Assembly: GCA_025917655.1 (NCBI GenBank)
Contig: CP084619.1
Span: forward strand, 992,001-1,056,000
Length of the DNA stretch: 64,000 nucleotides
Direction of reading: 5' to 3'
Source of the DNA: Chlorella sorokiniana
Lineage: Eukaryota; Chlorophyta; Trebouxiophyceae; Chlorellales; Chlorellaceae
Shown here: one piece after another, positions 25,301 to 37,000 of the stretch
How positions within the stretch are numbered: position 1 is the first letter of the stretch
How the letters are laid out: every line of letters begins with the position of its first letter
Position numbers and translations under genes: made by a program
Notes under the pieces: generated by a model
What the model was told of the DNA's origin: nothing
Database searches by the model: none
The model's input: the letters and a program-made list of their open reading frames with translations, nothing else

Positions 25301-28300
25301 CGCGGCGTAGCCGTGCAGCTGCGGGTTGTTGGTGACCAGCTGGGCCACCGAGTGCCACAGGTCGTTGATGGCGGAGTCGCCGGCGCGCTCCATTAGCGTC
25401 AGCATGCTGTCCACGTACCACTCCAGGGAGGGCAGGAAGCTGGGGGAGGGCGTGTGAGTGTGTGAGGAGACACAGGGGGCGTCTTGTGTGATGTGGTCGA
25501 GGCGATGGGGGTGGGGCGTGTTTGTTTCAAGGGGGCGGCGTGACGAGGCGCGGTGTGAGTGAGTGCACATGCGTCAGCTGCTCGGTGGCACAGGCAGCGC
25601 ACACGCCGGCGGCGCGGTGCGGCCCCCTTCATGCCGCACGGCTACACGCGCAGAGGCACGGGCCTGGAGATAAAGCGGCAGCGATGCCCCCTCTGCTCCC
25701 CGCCCACCGCTCCGCCAGCACCGCCGTCTTCAGCACCAGCTCCTCGCGCATGGAGTAGTCTGCCAGGGAGAGGTAGGAGAGCAGCTCGTCCACGATGGCG
25801 GCGGCGTTGGCGGGGGTGCACATGATGAAGAGGAGGTCCAGGCGCGCGGCGGATCGACACGTCGCCGTCGCGCAGGCAGCCCAGGATCGTCTTCTGGTGG
25901 CGGTTGACTGCAGGGGGAGGAGGGGGGTGGGGGATGCAAAAGGAAAGGTTTCCGCGCTGCCTGGGCTGGTCAGTCTGTTTGGTGCCTAGGTGCGCGCGTG
26001 CGGCAGCCCAGCCCAGCCTGCCCGCACAGCGCGGCGGCAGCCTACACACCTGTGTCCACCACGGCAGGCACCTCCGCCAGGCGCGCCATGTTCTCCAGCG
26101 CCAGGTAGCGCAGGTTGGGCTCGCGCACCTGGACAGCACCGGGCGAGCGGCGGGGTGGGTCGGTGGGGGAGCAGGCAGCGCGCCAGCCGCCAGGCCAAGC
26201 GGGCAAGGGGGCGGCAGGCGGGCCAAGCAAACCAGCCGCTGCCCACAGCGCCGGGAGCGTCGCTCGCGGGTGGGCCCAGGCCAGGCCGTTTCCGCGGTCC
26301 CCCTGCCAGCAGGGCAGCCGCCTCCCTGCCCTGGCCCCCAATTCCCCCTGCAGGCCGCCTCACCGACAAGAACTTGGCCAGCAGCGCCACCCCCATGGCC
26401 ATCAGCTCGGCCTCGTCCAGCGAGATGGCCACCGCCACCGCCTCAAACACGATGGCGTGCACCGCGTTGTTCTTGTTCACGTTCTTGACCGGCTCGGAGC
26501 CTGCGGGGGCGCGGGGAGGCGCCTCAGTGGACTGGCGTCTGGGGGGCGGGGGCGACCAAATGCCCCCAGCCCACTGCCGGCCACCGCCTCGCCAGAAGCA
26601 TGCCGTGGGGAGGGGAGAACGCAAGCCGCTGGGCCACGCGAAAACAGCCCCCTGCTGCCCTGGAGGCCACGCTCTGCCAGGACGCCCCAGCTGTTCGGAT
26701 GTGCGCGGCAGGCAGCCGAGCAGGGCACGCCTCCCGGCAGCCAAGCCCGGCAGAAGAGCCTGCGCTGTTGTTCCCCCCGCGGCCCACCTCCCAGGATGCG
26801 CTTGACCACTTCCGCCAGCATGCGGCGCGTGGCGGGCTCCTCGGGGGCGGGAAGTACTGCAGCAGGCGCAGGCACTTGACCTGGAGCCAGGGCGAGACGA
26901 GGCCATAGTAGGTGTAGTCCTGGGACACGTCGCGCTGCTTGCACCGCTCCAGCACGGCGACCACGCGCGGCACGCACGCCTCGTACCCTGCGCCGCGCGG
27001 TGGAGGGCGTCAGCTGGGTGCTGGGGGCATGGCTGGCCCAGCAGGGAAGGGAGAGGAGGGGGGGGGCCGTACGTGGCAGCGACGCGTGCCAGGCCACAGC
27101 ATCATCATTATCGCCCGCGGCCGCACCTTCGTAGCTGCGCGACGCGACGCCCAGCAGCAGCGTGGTCAGGCCCAGCAGCACGCCGAGGTCTCGCTCCTCC
27201 AGCATGGCCGCCAGGCGCACGCCCCACACCTCGGGCTGAAGCACCTCGGCGTCGGGGGCGCCTTGCGCAGCAGGCGCAGCAGGCACAGCGCCGCCTTCTT
27301 GCGAACCACCGGCCGCGTTGCGCCGTTGGCCAGCACGTTCATCACGTCACCCGTCAGCAGCTGGGAGAACTCGGAGCCGCCCACTGCAGGCGGGGACGAC
27401 AGGGGCGGCGTCGCGGGTTAGCCCGGGTCAGCGCCTGCACGCAAGCCCAGCTGCGGCTACAACCAGGGCAGCAGCACAAGGGGCGGCAGGCAGCGAGCTG
27501 CAGGGAGGGCCGCCCATGGCCTGCACTTGAGACCCAGCAGCGCCGCTTGCACCACACCCAGCCCCCAGCCGCTGCCTGCCCCTGCTGCGGCAGCGCACCG
27601 TTTGCGATGAAGTCCAGGGCCAGGCACTGGAAGGCCTCGTTGCGGGAGATGAGGTCGTTGCGCACCGAGTTGATGACCAGGCGCAGGAACTCGTCCTTCT
27701 GCGGGCGTGGCAATTAGGCAGGGAGGGCAGCGGCAAGCGAGTGACCAGGCTGGCCAGGGAAGGACACCAAGGGCGTTGGTGGCGGCGCGGGCAGCGCAGC
27801 ACCCATTCGGAGACCATGTCTTTGTGCAGCTGTTGTGCTGCCAAGCCCCTGCTGCCAGTGAGGTTGCGGGTGCTGGTGCAGGGAGGCCAAGTGCGCACCT
27901 CATTCAGGAAGACGGAGCACGCGACGTAGCCAACCTGCTTCTCAGCATACCTACGCACAAACAACGTGCCCCAGCAGCAAGGTCAGGCGACACAGCACCC
28001 ACAACACGTCTCGCAGGGCGCATAAGAGAGGCTACAGCCGTCTTCTGGGTGCTGCAGACCAGGAGCAGAGCGGCAGCGCACCCCGATGCGGCAATCAGGT
28101 CGCTGGCGTTCTTGACCCCGAAATCGACATCGTAGCCCAGCAGCCGAGTGTACAGCAGCTTCCACATGTACTTGCGCTTGTCGTAAGCTGCACGGTAGGG
28201 GGATCGATGGGCGGGTAAGGCCGCCGAGCAGGCGTGTGCCGCGTCGACGCTGCCGCCAGCGGCGGCCGGCCCCGCTCACCCGTCATCGCCTTGTCCGAGG

Positions 28301-28554
28301 TATATTTCTTCCTGATCTTGCCCAGTTCTTTATCCACGCGCTCCTTCTCCTGCTCCTTGGTGCTGCAGTTCCGTATGTCTTGGATATAGGCCTGCGCGGG
28401 TCCAACAAGGGCGTGCATACCGTCTGATCAGCAACCCACGTCTCATTGCCTTTCAAAGCGCACTCATACAGCCCCCACCCCATATGCACAACCCCGCGAT
28501 CCCCGATCGTGCCACCCCCACCTTCAGGCCTCTTATGTTCTGTATTTTCGCCAT
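22322..28554 (-). CDS. AP2A: AP-2 complex subunit alpha (alpha-adaptin)
   Basis: Large subunit of the clathrin adaptor AP-2, which selects cargo and binds PI(4,5)P2 at the plasma membrane. Exon 1 (28554-28522) encodes [11 protein letters not shown]; next comes [19 protein letters not shown], the phosphoinositide-binding N terminus. The trunk of HEAT-like helices follows: [105 protein letters not shown] and [16 protein letters not shown] Pro/Ala-rich hinge (about 23400-24300) leads to the appendage domain, which ends [14 protein letters not shown]. The frame is disturbed near 25845 (after DVSIRR) and near 24695 (AVEYRGLA). The homologous sequence continues on both sides, so error is likelier than decay. 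Confidence 0.93.
24829..24850. repeat. (TG)n microsatellite at an AP-2 alpha acceptor
   Basis: On the gene strand this is a CA repeat that runs straight into the acceptor AG at 24828-24827, followed by a long C-rich tract upstream. Confidence 0.85.
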
Positions 28555-28634
28555 CTTAACTGTCTGCTATGCACCCAAGCCTGCGCTGTCCCCACCCTGC
28601 CCCCGTTCTGTGTTGACTGGGAGTGCCTGGGGGC

Positions 28635-28639
28635 TTACA
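28635..28639 (-). terminator. TGTAA poly(A) signal of the type I membrane protein gene
   Basis: Minus-strand TGTAA about 136 bases after the stop at 28775 and about 80 bases before the AP-2 alpha ATG, so the two same-strand genes nearly abut. Confidence 0.45.
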
Positions 28640-28774
28640 CGGGGACTCGGCGAGAGCCGCAAACAGATGGTGCTCTCCTTCGCGCACGAAGGAGGGAACG
28701 GGAAGCAAATAGTGGGCAGCAACAGCGGGAGGCGGTGCAGCGGGACGGCGCCATGCAGAGCGCCTGTGCCTGGC

Positions 28775-31731
28775 TCAAGCCGGCAAGTTGCTCAGCTTCT
28801 TGGGGATAGCGCCTGAAGCTCGCACAGCATCCAGCCTGCCCTGCTTAACAGACCAGGCCGCCGTGTGTTTGTCACTGAGCGCGGCACTGGGCTTGGCGGG
28901 GGTGCCCGGGATGTGGGAGTAGAGGAGAGCCTCCTCTTGCTCCGCCGCTGTGCCGCGCTGGCTTGGTCGGCGCACCAGCCAGGCCACCACCGCTGCCAGG
29001 AGGAGCAGGCCGGCAAACGCGGCTGCAGCGACGGCACCCAGGTACCTGCGCGTGGGGCGGCGGGGAAGGTGTTGCCGTGCTGGTCCGGCCTCTGCTGGGT
29101 CCGGCTCGGCCAACTGGGGAAGCAGCAGCAGGGCGATGCTGCACACAACAGTCTCAATTCTGTCCCCCACAAAAACTGCATAACCAGCGCCCTCCCCCTG
29201 CTGCAGCCTGCCCACCTGGCGTCCAGCTTGAGCCCCGAGGCATGCTCGCGCGGCACGGGCGTGCGTGCCGCCGAAAACGGCACCACCAGCAGCTCAGCGG
29301 CCACGCTGCCCCTGCCCGCCGGGCGCCTGCTCGCCGGTGGCGTTGCTGGGGGCCACCGCCGCGGCTGCTGCCCGTCCACACGGCAAAGGTGGGCAGCGCG
29401 GGCGCCTGCCCAGCCACTGGCTCGGCGGCGACACCGGTTGAGGAGGAGCCTGCCTCCTCCAGCTGCACCAGCATGAGCAGCAGCTCCGCGGGGGTCGTCA
29501 AACAGCCAGTCGTCGTCCTGGCTGTAGTCGTACTCGCTGCAGGGAGAAGCGGTGGTGGGGTGAGGGTGGAGGATGGGCGGTGCGGGTGGCGCGATTTCGT
29601 TGATGAGGAGGCAGGGACAAGTGCCCGAACTGAGGCCCCGTTCTCAACAAAGCAAAGCACCAATGCGGCTGAGGTTGACACACTGAAGCCAGGCGGGTCG
29701 ACCGGGTGGCAGGGGCAGGGTGAGACCTGGCCCAGCTTGCGACACACAGGCCAGCAGGGCAGCGGGCGTGGAGGGCATACGAGCGCGCATCCGTGCGCAT
29801 GTGCCGCGGCGGTGCGCTCACCCGTAGTACTCCGCATCGTACAGCTCCACATCATCGTACCGCTCCTCGCTGTAGTCGCCAAGTTCGTCGGCGCCTTGGA
29901 GCAGCGCCCGCCGCGGCGGCGCCCCGCCGGCAGCGGCGGCGCGTCGCCCCCCCGCCAGGCGCCGCCCGGCCACACATCCCCGCATCGCCCTCAGCCAGAA
30001 CCAGGGCGGCGTCGGCGGGGAGGGGCAGGGTCAGGGCGGCGGCACGGGCGGGGCGGTGGCCCAGGGCGGCGGCCCAGGCGGGGGTGGCTGAGCTGGCGGC
30101 GCCCAGGGCCAGGTCCAGCGCGTCCCGCACCAGGAGCAGCAGGTCGGTGAGCAGCACCTGGCTCACGGCCACCACGCCCCCATGGGACCAGCCTCCTGCA
30201 GCAGCGCGGGGGCGATGCGCGGTCGGCAGGCCAGCTGGGCTGGCGGGGGCAAGGGAGCTCCAAAGCAGGCTGGGCCCGGGAGCGGCTGGGCGGGCATAGC
30301 AGGCAGGGTGCAGGGTGGCGAGGCGTCTGTGCGGCGCAGCCCTTGGCAGCCTTGCGCTCGCCGCAACTGCAGCACGAGCAGCGGCCGCCTCACCTCGCGC
30401 ACCACAATCACCTCGCCGCCGTCAGCAGCGCCCGCCCCGCCTTCCAGCCAGCTTCCCTCCCACAACGCCTCCCCGCCCCTGGCAGGTCCTCTTGGGCGGC
30501 GGCGCTGCCCTCCTCCACCTGGCGCAGGCGGCGGCCCGCCTCGCGGCCGAACCGGCTGCGCAGCACCTCCCGCAGCCTCTCCCGCAGGCAGGCGTGCTCC
30601 TCGCGCAGCGCGTGCAGGCGGTCGGCAAGCAGGCGCAGGCGCTCCGCGGCGGCGCCGAGGTCGTGGGCGGCGCTGGGGGCGGGGGCGGGGGCCTCTGCCA
30701 GGCGCCGCCCTGTGGCGGGCGGCGCCGCTGCCTGGGCCAGGGCGTTGATGAGGGATCCCGTGAGGCCCTGCCAGTTCTGGGCGGCGGCCCTGCAAGGGAG
30801 GGAGGGTGTGGGGAGGTGAGCGGCAGCGCGCGGCGAAAGCAGCTGAAGCTGCCCGCTTTCCTGCTTTCTCTGCTGGGCCTGGCAGGAGAGAGGAGTGGGC
30901 GCCCTGGGAGACCCAGGCTGCAGTGCAGGCCGGCGACACCAGCCCCGCAGCCGCACCTCAGCCAGGCGCCCTGGCTGGCGGCGGTGGCGTTGAGCGCGGC
31001 CAGGCGGTGCGCCAGGCGCTGCGCGCCCGCCTGCGCCAGCTGCGCCGTGGAGCCCAGGGAGTGCAGCGCCGCCGCGCCCATCGCGCCCTGCAGCGCCTCC
31101 GTGGCGGCGCGGGTCTGCTGCTCCAGGGTCTCGTTCACAGGCAGGCCCAGGGCGGCCTGCGGGAGGGTTTGAGTGCGGATGCGTGCACGTGAGCTCGGCG
31201 CGAACGCCAGCTCAGGCAGGGCAGCTGCAGCACACGAGCGAGCAGCTGGCCGGGCAGCGGCAGCTTGGCGTGCCTTGAGGCCGTTTGCAATGCTCTGCTG
31301 CACGTCCAGCGCCTCCAGCTGCAGCATCTTGGTGTTGTACTGCCCCAGCAGAGCCAGCGCCTCCTCCAGCCCCGTCAGCGACGGCGCCTGAGCGAGGCGG
31401 CGCCGCGCAGGGGCGCCCCCAGCAGCGGTTGAAGAGAGGCGGACACGGCTGGCCACAGGGCGTTGTGCGCCTGCAAGGGGACGGCAACGTCGCTGCAGTG
31501 GCAAGCGACCGAGGCTGCTGCAGCGTAGCAGGGTGCAGAGGCGGGCGCCAGCGGTGGCCTGGCACCCACCTGCAATAGGGCTGCCCAGTCGCCATCACGC
31601 TCAAGCTTGACCAGCGACTCCCTTGCCCGGCCCAAAGCCGGCAAAAGGGGATGTTGGACACTCCCTTGCAGGGCGGAGCAAACCCCAAGGCAGACAATCC
31701 CTAGGACGGGGACCCAACTATATCGGGACAT
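28775..31731 (-). CDS. Uncharacterised type I membrane protein
   Basis: Family not recognised. The ATG at 31731 opens a clear signal peptide (MSRYSWVPVLGIVCLGVCSA). A lumenal part rich in Leu, Ala and Arg follows in several exons, with helical stretches such as TGLEEALALLGQYNTKMLQL and LRLLADRLHALREEHACLRE. An acidic, Tyr-rich segment (YDDVELYDAEYYG, then EYDYSQDDDWLFDDP) follows; it could be sulphated or bind calcium. Near the C terminus is one membrane helix (YLGAVAAAAFAGLLLLAAVV), then a basic stop-transfer stretch and a cytosolic tail of about 60 residues ending KKLSNLPA. Predicted topology is therefore N-out, C-in. Frame breaks occur near 31400 and in the middle exons, so the ectodomain is only approximate. 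Confidence 0.65.
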
Positions 31732-34023
31732 ATTCACACGAGCCACGTGTTGTGTGCGCACAATGAAATCACAGAAACACGTTCACTTTAAACACTGCCG
31801 ACCCTGACCGGCACTGCAAGAGGGGCTTGGACAGCGTACCAAACGCCGAACGACGGCTGTTCAAGATTGCGAATGCCAGAGCTGGACCAACATGCCAATA
31901 ATGGCCGGGCTTTGGCACTTCCGCCAAACCTGCTGGGCGTGCTTTGGTTCTTTCTTAAGCATCTCGACCGCTGACCAAAACTCTCGGCAGGCGAAGTTAA
32001 AGTTGCGTTGCATCGATGTCAAACTTGATGGTATTCATGCTTCTGTTACGTTTATTTCCGCTGCTTTCTAGTACAATTTGCGCCTATTATCGCGCGTACT
32101 CCTGCCCGCACTCGCAGGTTGTCCTTGGGAGCGGAGCATCGCGATATAAGCTTTTCGGTCCAGCACGACAGGCTTTGGGGCTAGTTTAATTTACAGATGG
32201 CCTAAAACCAAGCTCAGCGGGATGCATGTGTTGCTTCCGTTTGCGCCGGAGCGCCCTTTGTACGCACATTGCCCGCCAATTGCTCCCCGATCACGCCCTC
32301 GTCATCTCAACATCATATATCAGCAGGCTACCGCCCTGCTCGCCGCTGCATCTGCGGTTGCCCAAAGTTGGTGGCCTTGTAGTGTTGCAAGAGCGCCTGT
32401 TCGCAACAAGTTTAGGCTTTAACGACCAGTAAGACAGGACGAGAACGCCATCGGGCGTCAGACCTCCAACATTTTACCCCCGTGTCACGCTTGGCAAAGC
32501 CAGTGCGTGTTGAGCAACACCTAAATCTGACTCGCAGGCACAGCCTCAGCACGCGTATTGCAGCCTCTTAGTGCATGTATGGTGCCAAAGCAGGGTGCAC
32601 CCTCTGGCATGGCCTCTCCTTGGCGGCAGCTTCCCTCCGCTGCGCGACGTCGCTTCCCACTTCGAAGCCTCAGGCCCTGGTAATACTTACAATAAGAGCG
32701 CAAACGTGAAGCTGAGTAGAGCTGTATCCTGCGGCCAGGCTTGTCAAGCGCGCTGCAGTTGGGGAACACAGGCATCTGCTGACATCAAGCGGCGTGTGCG
32801 CGGCGTGCCAGGCATGCCGCTGTCGGTCGACAGCTGGCGCTGCTTGCACTGTCAAGCTAGTGCTAGCCCTTCCGTACTGTGTCTGTTGGAAATGACGACT
32901 TCTCACGCATGCCGCTCTTTGGCCAGGAGCACATGGTCGAGCTCCACTTGCCAATTTGCAACGGTACTTGGAGTTGACCAACAAGGCCATTGATGGATTG
33001 ATTCGCCGTGCTGCATCCTGCAAAGCAGGCATCATGAACACGCAGCAAGCAAAAGGTGGCAAAGGTCGCTGCTTGCCAGCGTCATTGCTGCATGTCAGAT
33101 AAGCTGCTTGGTGAGCGGGGCCTTGCCTCACCTGCGTCAGCGTGGCAGCGTGCATGCAAGGTGGTGTGGTGCAATGTGTTCATTGCACACCACAGCAGTG
33201 TGAAGAAAGATGACGTGCAGTTCGGCTTGGTCAACCAGGTTGATGGTTGCACTGCTGCATGGGAATGCTCAGCCCACGCTGACGCAAACGGCAGTCACAT
33301 AGCGTGCAGTCCCTATCCGCGACTGGTCGTTGCTGTACCACCACCCACCACATTACCTTTGTTCAATCAGGAAGCGCCCCTACTGGGGCAGGACAGGCTT
33401 GAGCTTTTTCTGGCAGCTGTTTGCTTGCAGGGTATGCTTGCCTGCACTTTAGGCCTCGCTTGGTTGAGCCTTCGCTCGCTGTTGCTTAACAACTTAGTGG
33501 GTACTGACACAGGAACAGTAGACACCTACTGTAAAATACGTACTTGGCACAATGTGGCTTGATCAGCGTGCAGTGCATGCCTGACCCTGACTTTGACCGC
33601 AACTGTGAGGAGGGGCGGAGCTGAGCGCTGCCTGCAGCCTGACACAGTTGAATTGCAACCTTTGGCAGCATCAAACCTAAGAAAAGGGACTGTGAAAGTT
33701 GTGGCGGTGTTTGAGCGACTTGATAAGTCTCGTCGTGAAACAAAAGGATGTGGGTCAGCGGCAGCGGGCGGCAGGCGGCTGGGTCGGCGGCGGCAAGTTG
33801 AGAACCAGTTTTGCGGCTGCCCACGCTTGCGGCCGCCATTCGCTGGCCTCAAAACGACGGTACATGCACCAAAGAAGATCATGCGTCAAAGATGAAGGCA
33901 TGAGAGGGCGGGAGGGCATCGAAATTGGGCCCGATCCTGGTGCCAGTCTGGCAGGGGAGCCCCACAAAGCCTGCCCGGGCAGTGGGATGGGGCGGGAGCT
34001 GGGGCTTATTGCTTGAGGCCATC
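31732..34023. other. Long, lower-GC intergenic region
   Basis: The largest gap in the window, between two divergent genes. By eye it is clearly richer in A and T than the neighbouring coding DNA. Reading frames up to 168 codons exist (for example 33056-33562, which lacks an ATG start) but none shows a family motif or splice pattern. I see no tRNA-like or spliceosomal RNA-like sequence. It presumably holds two promoters and possibly distal control elements or an unrecognised non-coding RNA. Confidence 0.5.
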
Positions 34024-37000
34024 ATGTCACTCTCCATCGATGAACCAGCTAACAGCCGCCTATTCGTGGTGGCTGGGCGCAGCACAAGCGTGAGTAGAGT
34101 CGCCTGTCGCTCACCATGATGCCCGCCCCGCCTGCCTGAGCCGCCTCCGCTGCTGGTTGCAGGCTGAGTTCCTCCGCACCGTCTTCGAGCAGTTCGGTAA
34201 CGTGCAGTTCACCAAATACCTTAGAGAAAAGGTGGGCCTGCGCTGATGCCCCAGCCTTGACTGCCTGGGCGGGCTGCTGCGGCCGCCTGTACCCCTGCTG
34301 CATGCCGCATCGGGTCCTCAGCCTTTCGTAGGCAAGGTTGGGGGCTAGTTTGGGCCCGCAGGACGTGATCAATGCTCCTCGCATGTCCAGCCTGCGGTTG
34401 CCGCCCCAGGCCCCCGCTGCCGCTCAGCAGTCTGGCGGATGGATGTTGTTTGGGGCGTGGATGTCGCGGTGCTGTCTGAGGGCTCCGGCGGCCCATGCAG
34501 ACGGTTCGGGCTATTGGTGCACCAGCTGCGGCCCCAACCCTCCCTCTCCTCTCTCTGCTGCAGGGCGTGGCGTATGTCAAGTATGATCGCGCGTCCTCTG
34601 CAGCCCTGGCGATAGAGAACTTGCATGAGGTCACGCTCAACGATGGGCAGGGGCCTCGGCTAAAGGTGCTGCTTGCAGACTCACCCCACACCAGGTGAGC
34701 TTTGATGACGGGCCGATCGGTTCAGCCCTGCGCCAAACCGCGAGGCTGCCGCTCCCAGGCTGCTGCCGCCACCAGCAACTTTGCAGCGGCGGCTGGCACG
34801 TTCACCCGCTGCCACCCGCCTCCCCTCGGGAGTGGGCAACGCCTCCCTTTAATATGCTTGCTCTGCTGCGTCCTCCTGCAGGACCTTGACAGCGTTGCAA
34901 CCTCGGCCCATGCACGAAGAGCTGCCGTCTGACCCCGACAACACGCCGCCGCGCTCCCGCCTCTTCATGGTGGTGCCCAAGAGCTCAGACGGCGCTGCAA
35001 TCGAGGTGGGTGCCGCCCCGTATTGACACCAGCAGCTCCTGACACGCCTCCCTTCGCTGCAGCGCAGCCGGGTGCCGCCCGCTGCGCCGCGCGCGCCCGC
35101 ACGCGCTGCCCACCCACCACCACCGTCCCGCTGCCGCAGGTGGAGATGTCCCGCTTCCCGGGCATGCAGTACTGCAAGACCGACCTCATTGCCACCAAGG
35201 GCATCGTGTTTGTCAAGTACGCCAAGTCCTCCTCTGCCTGCCTGGCCATGGAGACGGTGGCGGAGACAGGGCTGGTGAGCTGGCGGCCACGCCGCGCTAC
35301 CGTCGCCCACGCGTTCGAATTTCCTTCCCTCCTGTGTTTGGCCGTGCTTGGCTAGCCCTTCAGCTCCGCCTCGGGGAAAAGTGGCAAGGGGGCGGTCGTG
35401 TGCAAGGGTGGCTGGGTGTGTTGACGGGTGGCAGGCGTGGTGGGTTAGTCATCTCTGACTGGCCACTGGAGCGCCGCCCTGTGGTACCAGCTACCCTGCG
35501 GACCATGGCCTGGATGCAACAGCATGCGGCATCGCACAGCGCGAGCCGCCGTGTGTGGATGCGCAAGGGGGCATGGCCATGGCCCAGCCGGCAAATGCGG
35601 CTGAGGGCTCCATGCCGCCCGCCGCCGAGCCTTCCCTGCCAGCCCAGCCCTGCCCCCAACCGCCCCTCCCGCCGCTGCGCCAGGTGGCGGGCTACAAGGT
35701 GAAGGTGATGCTTGCGGAGCCCAAGACGCGGCGCGCAGCGGCGCGGACGGCGGCTACGGGCTGGGCCTGGCGCCGCGCGGCGGCGCCCCCTGCCGCAAGG
35801 CCTGCTGGCCGGCATGGGCATGCCCTCGCCGTACGCCGCCGCCGCCGCCGCCAACGCCTCGCTGCTCTCCTCCCTCACCCCAGGCCTCATGAACCAGGGG
35901 TGAGCGCCTGGCTGCGCCGCTGACCCTTAGCGCCGCAGCTCAAAAGCAAGGGTGGTGGCTGCGTCGGGATGTCCCGCGGTGCCTGCTCAACGTACCGCCG
36001 CTCCCTCCCCCGCAGGCTGGGCCTCCCGACTACGCGCTGCTGCAGAGCGCGGTCGGGGCCACCGGCAGCGGCGCCTTTGGCACGCCCGGCGCGGCGGCGG
36101 CAGCAGCAGCGGCGGCCGGCCTGCACGGCATGGGCGGCATGCGCGGCGGCGGCACGCCGCCCTTGACCCCGCCACGCTGTCGCAAGTCAACCTAGCGGCC
36201 GGCTTCGGCCTTGGCGGCCTGGGCAACGGTGAGGCTCTTGGCCGCTGCTGCTATCGTCTCAACCGCTGCCGGTCCTGCTGCGTGGCCGTCCTGGCTGTCA
36301 GCTGAGTTCGCTGCTCTACAGGCTGACCGACCCGGATATGTGTTATGAAATGTTCAGCCCGCTGGACTGTCTGCTGCCTGCTCTTACCCCCTCCTTTTGG
36401 ACTGCCCCAGGCGTCACTAGCTTCAGCGGCATGAGCAGCCTGGGCAGCGGTGGCAGCGGCCTGCTGACGCCTGTGGCGCCCTCGCCCTCGGCAGGCGGCG
36501 CCCACGGCAAGCCGCTGAGCAAGACCCGCTTGTTTGTGGTGGTGCACAAGGTGCGCGCTGCGGGCGATAAAGCCTTCATAAGTGGCTGCTCACGTTTGTC
36601 GGCCAGGCAAAAGTTGAGAGCCTGGGGGTTGATGCCGTTCTGTGACCACAGCGCTTGGCGCGCCAGCAAGCCGCATCCCCCGCCGTTTTCCGTCCTTGCC
36701 CCCCTTCGGCTTTGCACCGCTGCTCAGGGCGCCACCCGGCCCTCTGCACGCCTCCGACCCTGTTCCCGATGCACGCCGCATGGTGCTGCCCCCCCCGCCG
36801 CAGAGCGTGGGCGACGACGCGCTGTCCCGCATCTTCCGCACCTACCCGGGCATGGAGTACTGCGATTTGAAGAAGGACAGGCTGTCGGGCGCAGCAAGGG
36901 CTACGCATACGTGTCGTACGCCACCCCCGAGGCCGCCGCCGCCGCGCAGGCGCAGCTCAATGGCGCCGACTTCCCCGCCGGCTCCGGCTACCGCCTCAAG

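Noticed and set aside
33056-33562. 168-codon plus-strand frame in the large gap
   Set aside because: Its start is GTG, not ATG, and it has no recognisable domain or splice context.
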